A DNA stretch of 64,000 nucleotides from JAMXLO01 sp963832895 (GCA_963832895.1 CAWHVQ010000015.1:415807-479806), one strand, 5' to 3'; numbered from the stretch's first letter, positions 53,394 to 62,348 are shown. The notes: generated from the sequence alone by a model not told the origin. Made by a program: numbers and translations.

Positions 53394-54090
53394 GCAGGAC
53401 GGCTCCAAAGCCTGGCACTGGCATTGATGAGCCTGGCGATCGGCTCGCGGGGGGCGCTGGACATGAAAGGTGGCGCATTCAGCGTGTCAGTGTTTCTGTC
53501 AGGCATGCCGGACCGGCCTTTCGTAGCTTGAGTGATGGACAAGGGCCGCGGGATCTTCATCCTCTTCCTGGCCGGCCGGTCAGCAAAACATGTTGCCGAT
53601 CAAGCACTTCCACTCTGTTCACAGGCGTCTATATCAGATCGATCGCTCGACCCGACCCTCTCGGACATCAAGACCGGCGACCGTATGGCACGAGCTGGCC
53701 GGAGGCGGAATGGCGGCTTCGGAGCGGCGGGGCCAGAAGCTGCCCTTAACGAGGCGTGCGGCGGACTGGGTCTAATCCAATGTCTGGCCCCTTTCGACCG
53801 ATGCCTTGCGAAGTAGGAGGTGGCGTGATCTGCCAGCGATTATGTGGAGACAAGAGGGGCGAGATGCGTGCGTTCCCTGGTGACAATTGCGCAGCTTGCG
53901 ACTAACGACGCCAGTCGTTCTGCAGCGGTGACTCCGGCAACTGCCCCCGCAGTCTCCGGTGTCCAGGGCGCATGTGTCCAGGTCGCATTGCCCGTCCGTC
54001 ATCCAATGTGTAGATTCCAGACGAAACTGAGGTCCGTGCGCAGCTTGGGCGAATGAGCGATCAGGGAATGACGGGAAGGAAACAATAGGG
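53394..54090. other. 697-bp gap before the PQQ dehydrogenase gene
   Basis: Short frames exist (for example a 94-codon one from 53532), but none has domain patterns or a good start site. The region most likely contains the promoter and control sites of the dehydrogenase operon. I could not pick out a confident -35/-10 pair. The AraC-type inverted motif of the envelope locus is absent. Confidence 0.4.
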
Positions 54091-55884
54091 ATGCCAGTCG
54101 GCAACATCTCGATATCCAGGTTCTGGACAGCAACGGTCGTGTACCTTCCGCTGCTGCTCCTCCCAGGTGCGGCCACACAAGCGCAACAGGCGCTGGTCGC
54201 CGATCCGACACAGAAGATGCGCCCTGTGACTGATGAGATGCTGCTCCACCCGGATCCGAGCGACTGGCTGATGTGGCGCCGCACCTATGACGGCTTTGGC
54301 TTCAGTCCGCTCAACGAGATCACCAGGGACAACGTCAAGGACCTGAGGGTTGCCTGGTCGTGGTCGCTGACGAATGGCGCGACAGAGAGCACGCCGATTG
54401 TGCACGATGGTATCCTCTATATTTGGAATTATGCCGACAAAGTGCAGGCGCTCAACGCCGCGACCGGTGACCTGATCTGGGAGTACCGCCGTGATCTGCC
54501 GCAGACGATCATCGATCAGGCGGGTAACAACATGGCCAAGCGTAACATGGCCATCTATCAGGACAAGTTGGTGATCGCGACGTCCGATGCGCATCTCGTG
54601 GCGCTGGACGCAAAGACTGGCGATGTCGCCTGGGACCATGAGACCGCTGATTGGCGCAAAGGCTGGCGCTATACCGCGGGCCCGTTCATCGTCGATGGGA
54701 TGGTGCTGCAAGGCATGACGGGCTGTGGCAATGCCGAACCTGGCGGATGCTTCATCACTGCGCACGACTTTAAGTCCGGTGCGGAGAAGTGGCGTGTCTG
54801 GACCATCGCGCATCCAGAGGATCCCAATTTTAACACCTGGAATGGCGTTCCACTGGAGAGCCGCTTCGGCGCCTCCGCCTGGGTCGCCGGCTCGTTCGAC
54901 CCGGAGCAGAACCTGGTGTTCTACGGTGTCGGACAGCCGTATCCCTGGATCGCTGAGATGCGCGGCACGCTCCCGAAGAAGAAGAACGCGCCAGGGATCA
55001 CGAACACGGCGCTCTACTCGGATTCCACTCTGGCCATCGAGCCAGCGACCGGAAAGGTGAAGTGGTACCATCAGTATCTGCAGGACGACACGTGGGACCT
55101 GGATTACGTGTATGAGCGGATGCTGGTTGACCTCCCGTTCAACGGCGCAACACGTAAGATGGTCGTCACCACCGGCAAGCTCGGCATTATCGAAGCGCTC
55201 GACCGTACTACCGGTGAGTGGCTGTGGGCGAAACAGACCGTTCCGCAGAACGTCGTTGCCAACATCGACCCAAAGACAGGTGACAAAACGATCAACCCGG
55301 CGGCGATCCCGCATATCGGCCAGACCACGGTGAACTGTCCTGCGGACCCTGGTGGCCGCGGCTGGCCGGCCACGGCATACAACCCGAATACTCAGACCTT
55401 GTTCCTGCCGCTTAATGAGTTCTGCTCCAACACCACGCCGACGCCGCTCGATCCCGGCCAAGCCTATACAGGCGGTGGCCGCGCTATCTTCGCCCGCACT
55501 TTGGTTCCGGGCAGCGACGGGAACGTGGGACGGATCGACGCAATCAAGCTGACCGACCGTTCGACCGCGTGGTCCTACCGCGAGCGTGGAGCTGCTACCG
55601 GCGCGGTGTTGCCGACAGCGGGAGGCGTCGTGTTCGAAGGTGGGTGGGACCGCTACTTCCGCGCGTTTGACGATGCCACGGGCAAGGTGTTGTGGCAGCT
55701 TAGGGCCAACAACGCCATCAACGGCTTCCCGGTCAGCTACAGTGTAAACGGTAAGCAATATGTTGCGGTGTCAGTCGGAAACGGCTCAAGTCACGCCAAG
55801 TCACTTGCGACTCTGACACCGGAGATTGTCGCGCCGGACGGCGGATCGGTCCTGTGGGTCTTTGCTCTGCCCGACAAGAAATAG
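54091..55884 (+). CDS. PQQ-dependent alcohol dehydrogenase, lanthanide-type signature
   Basis: A 597-residue periplasmic quinoprotein with signal peptide (VVYLPLLLLPGAATQAQQAL) and the eight-bladed propeller, visible as repeated AxDxxTGxxxW docking motifs (ALDAKTGDVAWDH, AHDFKSGAEKWRV, ALDRTTGEWLWAK, AFDDATGKVLWQL). The catalytic region QDDTWDLDYVYERMLVD has Asp336 and a second Asp at 338. In XoxF and PedH the extra Asp two residues after the catalytic Asp coordinates a lanthanide; calcium enzymes such as MxaF lack it. The adjacent-Cys pair found near the active site of MxaF/XoxF is not seen; instead Cys212 and Cys220 flank GNAEPGG. It oxidises alcohols or aldehydes and passes electrons to cytochrome c. 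The exact substrate is unknown. Confidence 0.92.
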   Translation: MPVGNISISRFWTATVVYLPLLLLPGAATQAQQALVADPTQKMRPVTDEMLLHPDPSDWLMWRRTYDGFGFSPLNEITRDNVKDLRVAWSWSLTNGATESTPIVHDGILYIWNYADKVQALNAATGDLIWEYRRDLPQTIIDQAGNNMAKRNMAIYQDKLVIATSDAHLVALDAKTGDVAWDHETADWRKGWRYTAGPFIVDGMVLQGMTGCGNAEPGGCFITAHDFKSGAEKWRVWTIAHPEDPNFNTWNGVPLESRFGASAWVAGSFDPEQNLVFYGVGQPYPWIAEMRGTLPKKKNAPGITNTALYSDSTLAIEPATGKVKWYHQYLQDDTWDLDYVYERMLVDLPFNGATRKMVVTTGKLGIIEALDRTTGEWLWAKQTVPQNVVANIDPKTGDKTINPAAIPHIGQTTVNCPADPGGRGWPATAYNPNTQTLFLPLNEFCSNTTPTPLDPGQAYTGGGRAIFARTLVPGSDGNVGRIDAIKLTDRSTAWSYRERGAATGAVLPTAGGVVFEGGWDRYFRAFDDATGKVLWQLRANNAINGFPVSYSVNGKQYVAVSVGNGSSHAKSLATLTPEIVAPDGGSVLWVFALPDKK

Positions 55885-55910
55885 CGTCGAGTACGAGGTG
55901 GGGTGGACCT

Positions 55911-56765
55911 TTGCGTAGCCGCGCCCATTCGCTGACGCGCATATGTCTATTATGCGCCGCCATGCTCCTGTGCCTTGGACGCATGCCGTCATACGCTGAC
56001 ACCCCGTTTGTCGTGGACGAGTGGCGGTTTGGCACGCGAGAGACCAAGGCGACGCTGCGTTACTGCATCGATGAACGCGATCCGGATTGGCCAGTTGCAC
56101 GCAAGATTGCCGCCGCTGTAGCCAGCGCATTATTGCTGCAGGCGAAGGAATACTTGATCGGCGACGATCCGCGAAGCACTGACATGTCCGGGGAGGACCT
56201 GGATGATACCTACCGCACGCTGATCCAGTACTGTGACGTGTTTTTCGGCTTCAAACTGGTGCAGTACGCCTATCCGGGCTGGGTCACTATCACGCGGCCT
56301 TATTATCGCAGCGCCTATGTCTATGTGGCGTCCGAACCGCTTTGGAAATCACTGGGCGACATACCGACAGCGCGTCCAATTGGTACCACCATCGGTACAA
56401 GCGCGGATATGCGGCTGACGCAATATCTCATGGCTGTTTCCGCCGATAAACGCTGGGACAAATACCCGATGTCGTCCGATGACGCGGCGCTCCAGGCGGT
56501 GATGCGTGGAACAACGGGTGTAGCCTTGGTCTGGGCACCGGCGCTCTGGACGCTCCGGAAGACTGATGCCGACATGGCGAAATTGCATGAAATAGCGCCA
56601 GCTCCGTTGCCGGTATCGACCGCCGATGTCGGCGCAATTCTGCTAAGCAAACAGGCGTTCTTACGTAGTAATATCGATCAGGCTATCGCCTCGCTGACTG
56701 CCGATGGCACCATCGCAAGCATCCTAAGGGACGAGAATTTCCCGGGAGCCCCTGCGTCACCATGA
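55911..56765 (+). CDS. Periplasmic solute-binding protein of the PQQ-dehydrogenase cluster
   Basis: I choose a TTG start at 55911, preceded by a GAGGTGGGG stretch, 26 bp after the dehydrogenase; it gives a signal peptide (TRICLLCAAMLLCLGRMPSY) and 284 residues. The mature protein is of the SBP_bac_3 type seen as MxaJ/XoxJ-like partners: TLRYCIDERDPDWPVARKIA, YPGWVTITRPYYRSAYVYVA, PIGTTIGTSADMRLTQYLMA and GTTGVALVWAPALWTLRKTD. MxaJ/XoxJ proteins are thought to help assemble or activate the dehydrogenase rather than import solutes. The gene's stop overlaps the next start as ATGA. Confidence 0.82.
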   Translation: MRSRAHSLTRICLLCAAMLLCLGRMPSYADTPFVVDEWRFGTRETKATLRYCIDERDPDWPVARKIAAAVASALLLQAKEYLIGDDPRSTDMSGEDLDDTYRTLIQYCDVFFGFKLVQYAYPGWVTITRPYYRSAYVYVASEPLWKSLGDIPTARPIGTTIGTSADMRLTQYLMAVSADKRWDKYPMSSDDAALQAVMRGTTGVALVWAPALWTLRKTDADMAKLHEIAPAPLPVSTADVGAILLSKQAFLRSNIDQAIASLTADGTIASILRDENFPGAPASP

Positions 56766-57739
56766 TCCCCGCGATCCGAATCGATCATGTGGGCAAGCGG
56801 TACGGCCGTACAGTCGCGCTGACCGACGTGAGCTTCGATGTTCAGCGTCGGGAGTTGTTCGCGTTGCTGGGTCCCAATGGTGCCGGCAAGACCACGCTGT
56901 TGCACATCCTCTGCACCATCCTGGAACCCGATAGCGGCACAGTGCACATTGGGGACTTGAACGTGATCGCGCACCCTACGCGGGCTCGTCGCGATGTCGG
57001 CGTAGTCTTTCAGGAGCCAAGTCTCGACGACCGCCTGACGGTGTACGAAAATCTGAACTTTCATGGCTTGGTTTATGGTGTCCCTCGCAGACTGCGGCGA
57101 CAGCGGATCGAGGCATTGCTCGAACTGGTAGAATTGACCGAGTGGCGCGAGAGGTTAGTGCGCACATTGTCGTCTGGCATGAAACGTCGGGTTGAGATTG
57201 CCCGTGCGCTAGTCCACGACTCCCATATCCTATTCCTCGACGAACCGACGATCGGACTGGACGCGCAATCACGAGAGCGGATCTGGGATTATCTTGGCCG
57301 CCTCCGCAGCCAGCGCGAACTGACCGTCGTTGTCACCACGCACTATATCGAGGAGGTCGAGGGTTGTGATCGCGTATGTATCATCGACCGTGGCGCAATC
57401 CTCGCAATCGACACGCCGGCTGCGCTAAAAGTTGCGCACGGTCAGCAGCTTCTGCGCGTGGTGCCGCGAGAGGATGCCATCGCCTCTGAGATCATGCTGG
57501 CCTATCCCGACACGGCCGTCCGGCGCGACGACGAGATAATTGTTCAATCAAGCGGGAACGAATTCGCAGAGGTCTTCCTGTCGCGCTATGGCAGCCGAAT
57601 CCGCCGTCTTTCGGTTGAAGAGCCGAGCCTCGAAAGTGTGTTCCTTGCCCTGACCGGCCGCGAAATTCGTGACCAGGCGGCTGGCGCGCGCGAACGGACC
57701 CTGGCGTTCGGACGGCAAGGCGGGGAGCACACGCGATGA
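56762..57739 (+). CDS. ABC-2 type exporter ATPase of the PQQ alcohol cluster
   Basis: A 325-residue ATP-binding subunit with Walker A GPNGAGKTT, Q-loop VVFQEPSLDDRLTV, signature LSSGMKRRVEIARAL, Walker B ILFLDEPTIGLD and H-loop VVTTHYIEEVEG. A C-terminal extension of about 100 residues follows the nucleotide domain. It overlaps the binding-protein gene before and the permease after by ATGA, so these three genes are translationally coupled. ABC transporters of this subtype are a fixed companion of PQQ-dependent alcohol dehydrogenase systems (ped-like clusters). The transported molecule is unknown. Confidence 0.9.
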   Translation: MIPAIRIDHVGKRYGRTVALTDVSFDVQRRELFALLGPNGAGKTTLLHILCTILEPDSGTVHIGDLNVIAHPTRARRDVGVVFQEPSLDDRLTVYENLNFHGLVYGVPRRLRRQRIEALLELVELTEWRERLVRTLSSGMKRRVEIARALVHDSHILFLDEPTIGLDAQSRERIWDYLGRLRSQRELTVVVTTHYIEEVEGCDRVCIIDRGAILAIDTPAALKVAHGQQLLRVVPREDAIASEIMLAYPDTAVRRDDEIIVQSSGNEFAEVFLSRYGSRIRRLSVEEPSLESVFLALTGREIRDQAAGARERTLAFGRQGGEHTR

Positions 57740-58584
57740 ATGACGAAACGGCGATTGCGCACGATCGTCTTGGGCGTGCGATCCGTTTGCAATTCGGTGG
57801 CCTCTACGCCATCTGGTTCCGCGAGGTGAAGCGCGCGATACGTGACCGCGGTCAACTTATTGGTGGGGTGAGCCGACCGCTGTTGTGGGTGCTGATCATG
57901 GGCATCGGCCTCAATCCTTATTTTCGCGGTGAGGTTTACGGCGAGGTTCGCTTCGTCGTGCCCTACACCTATTTACAGTTCATCTTCCCAGCGGTGATTG
58001 CGCTCAACATCATGTATACGTCGGTGCAATCGGCTGTGTCCGTGATCTGGGACCGCCAGTTCGGCTTCCTGCGTGAGGTCCTGGTATCACCCTTGCCACG
58101 CGCGACAATCCTGTTGGGGAAGGTACTCGGCGGTGCGACGGTGGCGTTGTTTCATGGTTGTCTGGTGCTAGCGCTCGCTCAATTCGCCGATCTGTCGCTG
58201 TCGCTGGGCGACATCGCCTGGGGATTGCTGCTGATGGCGCTGCTCGCGTTCGGGTTGACGTCGCTAGGCGTCGTGATCGCCGGCCGTATCCGCAGCTTCG
58301 AGGGCTTCGGCGTGTTCTCCAACGCTGTGATACTGCCGCTGTATTTCACATCCAGTTCGGTCTTTCCCCTGGACCCATCGCTCACCGGCGCGCAGACCAG
58401 TGTGCTCTATCCGGAATGGCTGGTGGTTTTGGTACGATGGAACCCGATGACCTATGCGGTCGATGCACTACGGGGCGCCTTCATTCACTTCAATCAGTTC
58501 GAGCCATGGATGGGGCCGGCGGTGCTGGTCGGTATGGCAGTGCTGTTCTTCGCGTTGGCGCTACACGGCTTCAGCAGGTACTGA
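57736..58584 (+). CDS. ABC-2 type exporter permease (PedC-like)
   Basis: The 282-residue membrane subunit has six predicted helices with the ABC-2 layout: LLWVLIMGIGLNPYFRGEVY, YTYLQFIFPAVIALNIMYTS, DRQFGFLREVLVSPLPRATI, GGATVALFHGCLVLALAQFA, LLLMALLAFGLTSLGVVIAG, and a last helix near VLVGMAVLFFALALHGF. The motif FLREVLVSPLPR is typical of the cytoplasmic coupling region. It pairs with the preceding ATPase and matches the permease found in alcohol-oxidation ped-type clusters. Confidence 0.88.
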   Translation: MNDETAIAHDRLGRAIRLQFGGLYAIWFREVKRAIRDRGQLIGGVSRPLLWVLIMGIGLNPYFRGEVYGEVRFVVPYTYLQFIFPAVIALNIMYTSVQSAVSVIWDRQFGFLREVLVSPLPRATILLGKVLGGATVALFHGCLVLALAQFADLSLSLGDIAWGLLLMALLAFGLTSLGVVIAGRIRSFEGFGVFSNAVILPLYFTSSSVFPLDPSLTGAQTSVLYPEWLVVLVRWNPMTYAVDALRGAFIHFNQFEPWMGPAVLVGMAVLFFALALHGFSRY

Positions 58585-58591
58585 ACGCACA

Positions 58592-59407
58592 ATGGCCATG
58601 TGGTTGCCACAACGTCGCGACGTCATTTCGTTTGCCGTCGTGTTCGGTCTGCTCGGCGCCGTCTACCTTCTGCCGCCTGACACCGCCCTGCGGCAGGTTC
58701 GCGCGGCCGGGACGTTGCGTGTGTGTCTGCCGCCAGCCTATCCGCCGCTGGTTACTGGGGATCCGGCGAAGCCTGGCATCGATGTCGATCTGCTGCGGGT
58801 GATTGCGCGGGAACTCGATGTCAGTCTGGTGACCGTCGTGAACCCGGCCATGGGCCGGGACTTCAATCCGCGGGACTGGCACATCAACAGGGCGCAGTGC
58901 GAGGTGGTTGCTGGTGGCGTCGTCGGGTCCGCGACCACGAGATCCTTCCTGGAAACGACACGGGCCTATGCCGAGACCGGTTGGGCGTGGATCTCCCCCC
59001 GTCCCACCGTGGCATTGGAAGGCCGGCGCGTCGGTGTCCTGGTTGGTGTATCAGGCCTTGATCGCGTCGCGCTGGCTGCTTGGCTACGAGCTGTGAAGGC
59101 GCAGGTTACCATCACGCTGGATGCGGCCGAGTTGGTGCAGGGCCTCAAGGACGGACGTTTTGATGCCGGGATTACGGAACGCCTGCTGGCCACTGAACTG
59201 GCGAGTCCGCTTGGGTGGAGCGTAGGCTGGATGCCAGCCAAGCTGGGCCGCCATCCGATCGTGCTCGGGCTGTGGAAAGGTGATTTGACACTGAAGCGCG
59301 CTATCGTCTCCGCGATGGGGCGGATGCAGCGCGACGGCGAGTTGGCAACTATCATGGCGCGATATATCCCCGACGATACGGTCGTACAGGATGATGTGCA
59401 CAGCTGA
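58592..59407 (+). CDS. Second solute-binding-like protein of the cluster
   Basis: From ATG 58592, eight bases after the permease stop, the precursor has 271 residues with an N-terminal hydrophobic signal/anchor (DVISFAVVFGLLGAVYLLPP). The mature part is SBP_bac_3-like: GTLRVCLPPAYPPLVTGDPA, GIDVDLLRVIARELDVSLVT, RRVGVLVGVSGLDRVALAAW and a C-terminal LTLKRAIVSAMGRMQRDGEL. It resembles amino-acid-type binding proteins but lies in a dehydrogenase/exporter operon, so it may be an accessory factor rather than an importer component. The longer frame from 58454 overlaps the permease and is rejected. Confidence 0.82.
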   Translation: MAMWLPQRRDVISFAVVFGLLGAVYLLPPDTALRQVRAAGTLRVCLPPAYPPLVTGDPAKPGIDVDLLRVIARELDVSLVTVVNPAMGRDFNPRDWHINRAQCEVVAGGVVGSATTRSFLETTRAYAETGWAWISPRPTVALEGRRVGVLVGVSGLDRVALAAWLRAVKAQVTITLDAAELVQGLKDGRFDAGITERLLATELASPLGWSVGWMPAKLGRHPIVLGLWKGDLTLKRAIVSAMGRMQRDGELATIMARYIPDDTVVQDDVHS

Positions 59408-59543
59408 GGAACCCAGACCGCGACGCGGTGAGCTTGTCAGAAGTGTCCGATGGGAACACGATGACCCCTGAAATCGCCCGGCGATTGGAAAACGCCGGCC
59501 GATGAAGCCGCGGTCATGGCGTCGCCTCAATGGGGGACCAATC

Positions 59544-60503
59544 ATGCAAGCGCAATTTAGGCTATTGGACCACTTCTATCGCACAGCACTGCCGATGGCC
59601 GCCCTTGTGGGCCTGGCCTGCACACCGATGGTGGCACTCGCGCAGCCGACACAGATCATCATCGACGACACGCGGGTCTTTCCGGAAAGCCTGACCTCGA
59701 CCGCTGACGGAACGGTCATCATCGGCAGCCTTGATCATGGCACGATCTATCGCGCCGCGCCCGGCGCCGCAAAGGCGACAGCTTGGATTGCTCCGGGATC
59801 CGACGGCCTTACCCGTGTGCTGGGTGTATTGGCGCACGATGCCACGAACACGCTGTGGGTTTGCACGGATGATCCTGACCCGAATGGCGGCAAGGCCGGA
59901 CTCAAGGCCTTCGACCTGCAGAACGCCGCACCGAAAGGGGACTATCCATTCCCCGGCGACGGCTTGTGCAATGACATTGCCGTGGCACGTGACGGCACGA
60001 CATACGTCACGGACACACGCGGTGGGCGCATCCTTATCCTCAAGCGTGGCGCTACCGCGCTCGATGTCTTATGGACCGACCCCAAATGGGTTGGGATTGA
60101 TGGGATTGTGGTGCTGACGGATGGCGCGGTGCTTTTCAACAATGTGCGCGAGAATCAGCTTGTGCGTGTGGAAATCAAGCCCGGCGGTGCCGCAGGCACC
60201 GTGACGCAACTTGAACTTTCGCAGCCGATCGGTGGGCCCGATGGCATGCGGACGCTGACGGATGGGCGCATCATCCTTGCCGAGAACCGTGCGGGCAAGA
60301 TTGATGTCGTGACCATAGAGGGTAACAAGGCGGAAATAGTAACAATCAAGGACGGTTTCAAATTCACGCCCACCGCAGTGACGGTTGTGGGTGACACCGC
60401 CTGGGCGCTCGAAGCCAAGTTTGCATACCGCAATGACCCAGCGCTCAAGGACAAGGACCCCGGACAGTTTGGAGCGACTGCAGTCCAGTTACCCAGGCGT
60501 TGA
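59544..60503 (+). CDS. Exported SMP-30/gluconolactonase-like beta-propeller
   Basis: ATG 59544 follows a GGGGGACC site and gives a 319-residue precursor with signal peptide (TALPMAALVGLACTPMVALA). Propeller blades appear as repeats: FPESLTSTADGTVIIGSLDH, NDIAVARDGTTYVTDTRGGR, GIDGIVVLTDGAVLFNNVRE and GPDGMRTLTDGRIILAENRA. The metal-site residues of SMP-30 lactonases (Glu, Asn, Asp) have plausible equivalents in FPES, NDIA and GPDG, so lactone hydrolysis is possible. In an alcohol-oxidation cluster it could act on a lactone product. Last gene of the plus-strand operon, convergent with the next gene. Confidence 0.8.
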   Translation: MQAQFRLLDHFYRTALPMAALVGLACTPMVALAQPTQIIIDDTRVFPESLTSTADGTVIIGSLDHGTIYRAAPGAAKATAWIAPGSDGLTRVLGVLAHDATNTLWVCTDDPDPNGGKAGLKAFDLQNAAPKGDYPFPGDGLCNDIAVARDGTTYVTDTRGGRILILKRGATALDVLWTDPKWVGIDGIVVLTDGAVLFNNVRENQLVRVEIKPGGAAGTVTQLELSQPIGGPDGMRTLTDGRIILAENRAGKIDVVTIEGNKAEIVTIKDGFKFTPTAVTVVGDTAWALEAKFAYRNDPALKDKDPGQFGATAVQLPRR

Positions 60504-60549
60504 CGACCTTTAGCTTTCGCTCGGCGTCACCTGGCGCGACCTCATGCGA

Positions 60550-61161
60550 TCAGCCGTCCCAGATGACACGTGCGATGGCAGCCTCGGCAGGGGCGAGCAA
60601 CCGCGCAACTACGCCTGTTGCAATAAGCAACGCGAGCAGCACAGCAAAATAGGGCTGAGCGCGACGGAGCGTGTCCCGCCTCTGAGGTAACACCGCCACC
60701 AGAATATGCTGCCCCGACAGCAGCGGCAGCGGCAGCAGGTTGAACACTGTGAACGAGACGCAGAGCTGTCCGACAGTCTCCACGAAGACGAATAAAGTCG
60801 CCGCGGCCGTATCCGGCAACATGTTCAACACGAAGGCCCGCATCAGCCGCAGCAGTACCGCGAGTGCGATGGTTGCGCATGATGCGCCGACAACCATGGC
60901 CAACAGCCCGGCCTGCCCGGCCCGAAGCCGGCCGGGATCCACGGCAACAGGACGGATCCAGCCGACGGTGAACAGTACCGTCAACAACCCGCCGATCGGA
61001 TCAATATGTCGCAACGGGTTCAACGTCAGCCGATCATCATAGCGCGGCCCGGAATCGCCCATCGCGCATGCTGTGGCCGCGATCGCAAAACCATGCACCG
61101 AGGCTATCAACAGAACTGCTCCGATACGCAGCATGACTTGCTGCAGGGTCAGATCGCGCAC
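60550..61161 (-). CDS. Site-2-protease-like membrane protein lacking catalytic residues
   Basis: The 203-residue protein has five or six membrane helices and the layout of rhomboid-unrelated S2P/M50 small proteases. The segment MGDSGPRYDDRLTLNPLRHI followed by DPIGGLL is a near-exact match to the family pattern. However, the zinc motif HExxH is replaced by HGFAI (23-27), so both the catalytic Glu and the second His are missing. The late motif NxxPxxxxDG is NLLPLPLLSG (141-150) with Ser for Asp. It should therefore bind no zinc and cut nothing. The gene starts 6 bp after the cytochrome gene, so it belongs to the redox cluster. A non-enzymatic binding or assembly role is inferred. Confidence 0.78.
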   Translation of the reverse strand: MRDLTLQQVMLRIGAVLLIASVHGFAIAATACAMGDSGPRYDDRLTLNPLRHIDPIGGLLTVLFTVGWIRPVAVDPGRLRAGQAGLLAMVVGASCATIALAVLLRLMRAFVLNMLPDTAAATLFVFVETVGQLCVSFTVFNLLPLPLLSGQHILVAVLPQRRDTLRRAQPYFAVLLALLIATGVVARLLAPAEAAIARVIWDG

Positions 61162-61167
61162 CCGCGG

Positions 61168-62022
61168 CTACCGTTTGAGGTCCATGTGCGCCAGTGCGGG
61201 GGGGTCCGGCGGCAACTCGGTCGGCGTGGGCTGGAAGCCGTTCTTGACCAGCAGGAACGCCGTGAGGTCAGCATAGGTCTGTGGGTTCAGCTTACCCGGA
61301 CGATCCGGCGGCATCTTCGCCCGCATGAAGCCATATAGCGCCGCGACATTGCCGTTGCCCCAGTGTCGGACGAAGTACTGGCCGTTCAATGGTGCGCCAC
61401 CGAATTCGCCGTCGTTCAGATTGGCGCCGTGACAATCCTGGCAATTCCGACGATAAATGGCTTGTCCGCGATCCGCCTGTTCCTGGGTGAAAGTAGGCGC
61501 TGCGGTGGCCTCGGCGGGCACCAAAACCGCTGGCATGAGCTTGCCGCGAAGTGAGTACACCTGATCGGCGGTCAACTTCGGATTGCGCGCGTCAGCAATG
61601 TCGGTGGGCGTGAACGGCCGAAAGCCACTGGGCAACGCCTGGTCATTGTTCCAGCTGTGCAGCACGTAGTCGAGTGCCCCGGCAAGCTGCGCATCGTCCA
61701 GCGTTTCGCCCCATGCCGGCATCGAACCGTTGAACGTCTTTCCGTTCGCGGTGATCTGCCCCTGTAGTCCATAGAGCACAAGGCGCGCCAGATAGTCTCG
61801 ACCCACCGGTTTCACCAGGAGCACCGGCGCATGCCCTGCCAGACCGGGGACGGTGTCGGCCACGCCCTGGCCGTTCGGCTGATGGCAGGCCGCGCAATAA
61901 GTCGTGTAGGTCTGCTCGCCGACGCTCTGCCACTGGAACACGCCGCCGTCGCTCGCCGCCTCCGCACACGTTGCAATGAGTGCGAACGCTGCTGCAAGGC
62001 CAACCCCGAATACACCCAACAT
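61168..62022 (-). CDS. Dihaem cytochrome c, likely electron acceptor of the quinoprotein
   Basis: The 284-residue precursor (ATG 62022; 62034 possible) has a signal peptide (GVGLAAAFALIATCAEAASD) and two class I cytochrome c domains. The first haem site is CAACH (about 43-47) with axial Met likely in GSMPAWGE; the second is CQDCH (about 194-198) with axial Met in AKMPPDRPG. The two-domain layout matches cytochromes that take electrons from PQQ-dependent alcohol dehydrogenases. It is transcribed on the opposite strand to the dehydrogenase operon, together with the inactive S2P-like gene. Confidence 0.87.
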   Translation of the reverse strand: MLGVFGVGLAAAFALIATCAEAASDGGVFQWQSVGEQTYTTYCAACHQPNGQGVADTVPGLAGHAPVLLVKPVGRDYLARLVLYGLQGQITANGKTFNGSMPAWGETLDDAQLAGALDYVLHSWNNDQALPSGFRPFTPTDIADARNPKLTADQVYSLRGKLMPAVLVPAEATAAPTFTQEQADRGQAIYRRNCQDCHGANLNDGEFGGAPLNGQYFVRHWGNGNVAALYGFMRAKMPPDRPGKLNPQTYADLTAFLLVKNGFQPTPTELPPDPPALAHMDLKR

Positions 62023-62270
62023 CGATCCACCCAAGTACGATCTTCAAGTTCAAACTACGCAACTCGTTGGTGCCGGGCCCCCTGAATGTCCTCTGAACGG
62101 TCACAAGTCAGTCCGGCTGGCCGCGCTACTGCGTCACTCCTGAAATCTTGCCTCCAATGGCCGTGGTTGGGAAAGACTTGGCGGCACGCGCCCATCTGCT
62201 ATCCTGTTGCGTGTCGGCGCGATGGCCGGCCCGACGTTCTCGCGGAACGGGAAGAACGAGGAGAGATCCG

Positions 62271-62348
62271 ATGGCCTGGGCACGCCCGAAGTTGCGCGAA
62301 ACGTGCATAGGCATGGAAATCAACGGCTATTTTGCCGGGACCTTATAA
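62271..62348 (+). CDS. pqqA: PqqA, PQQ precursor peptide (25 codons)
   Basis: A GAGGAGAG ribosome site lies seven bases before ATG 62271. The 25-residue peptide begins MAWARPKLRETCIGMEING, followed by Y and a short tail. PqqA is the ribosomal peptide whose Glu16 and Tyr20 are cross-linked to build pyrroloquinoline quinone. Here Glu is exactly residue 16 and Tyr residue 20, in E-I-N-G-Y, and the N-terminal MAW-x-x-P-K is the usual family start. No pqqB-E genes are in the window, so this is a separate copy that presumably feeds PQQ enzymes encoded elsewhere. It sits in the otherwise empty 62035-62670 gap, divergent from the dihaem cytochrome gene. Confidence 0.85.
   Translation: MAWARPKLRETCIGMEINGYFAGTL

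Noticed and set aside
53532..53816. 94-codon frame in the gap before the PQQ dehydrogenase
   Set aside because: No ribosome site, no domain pattern and composition like non-coding sequence.
62296..62312. Sequence resembling the inverted motif CTATGCA-N-TTTTGGCAC
   Set aside because: Only about 12 of 17 positions fit and it lies inside pqqA, whose codons explain it; no facing partner.
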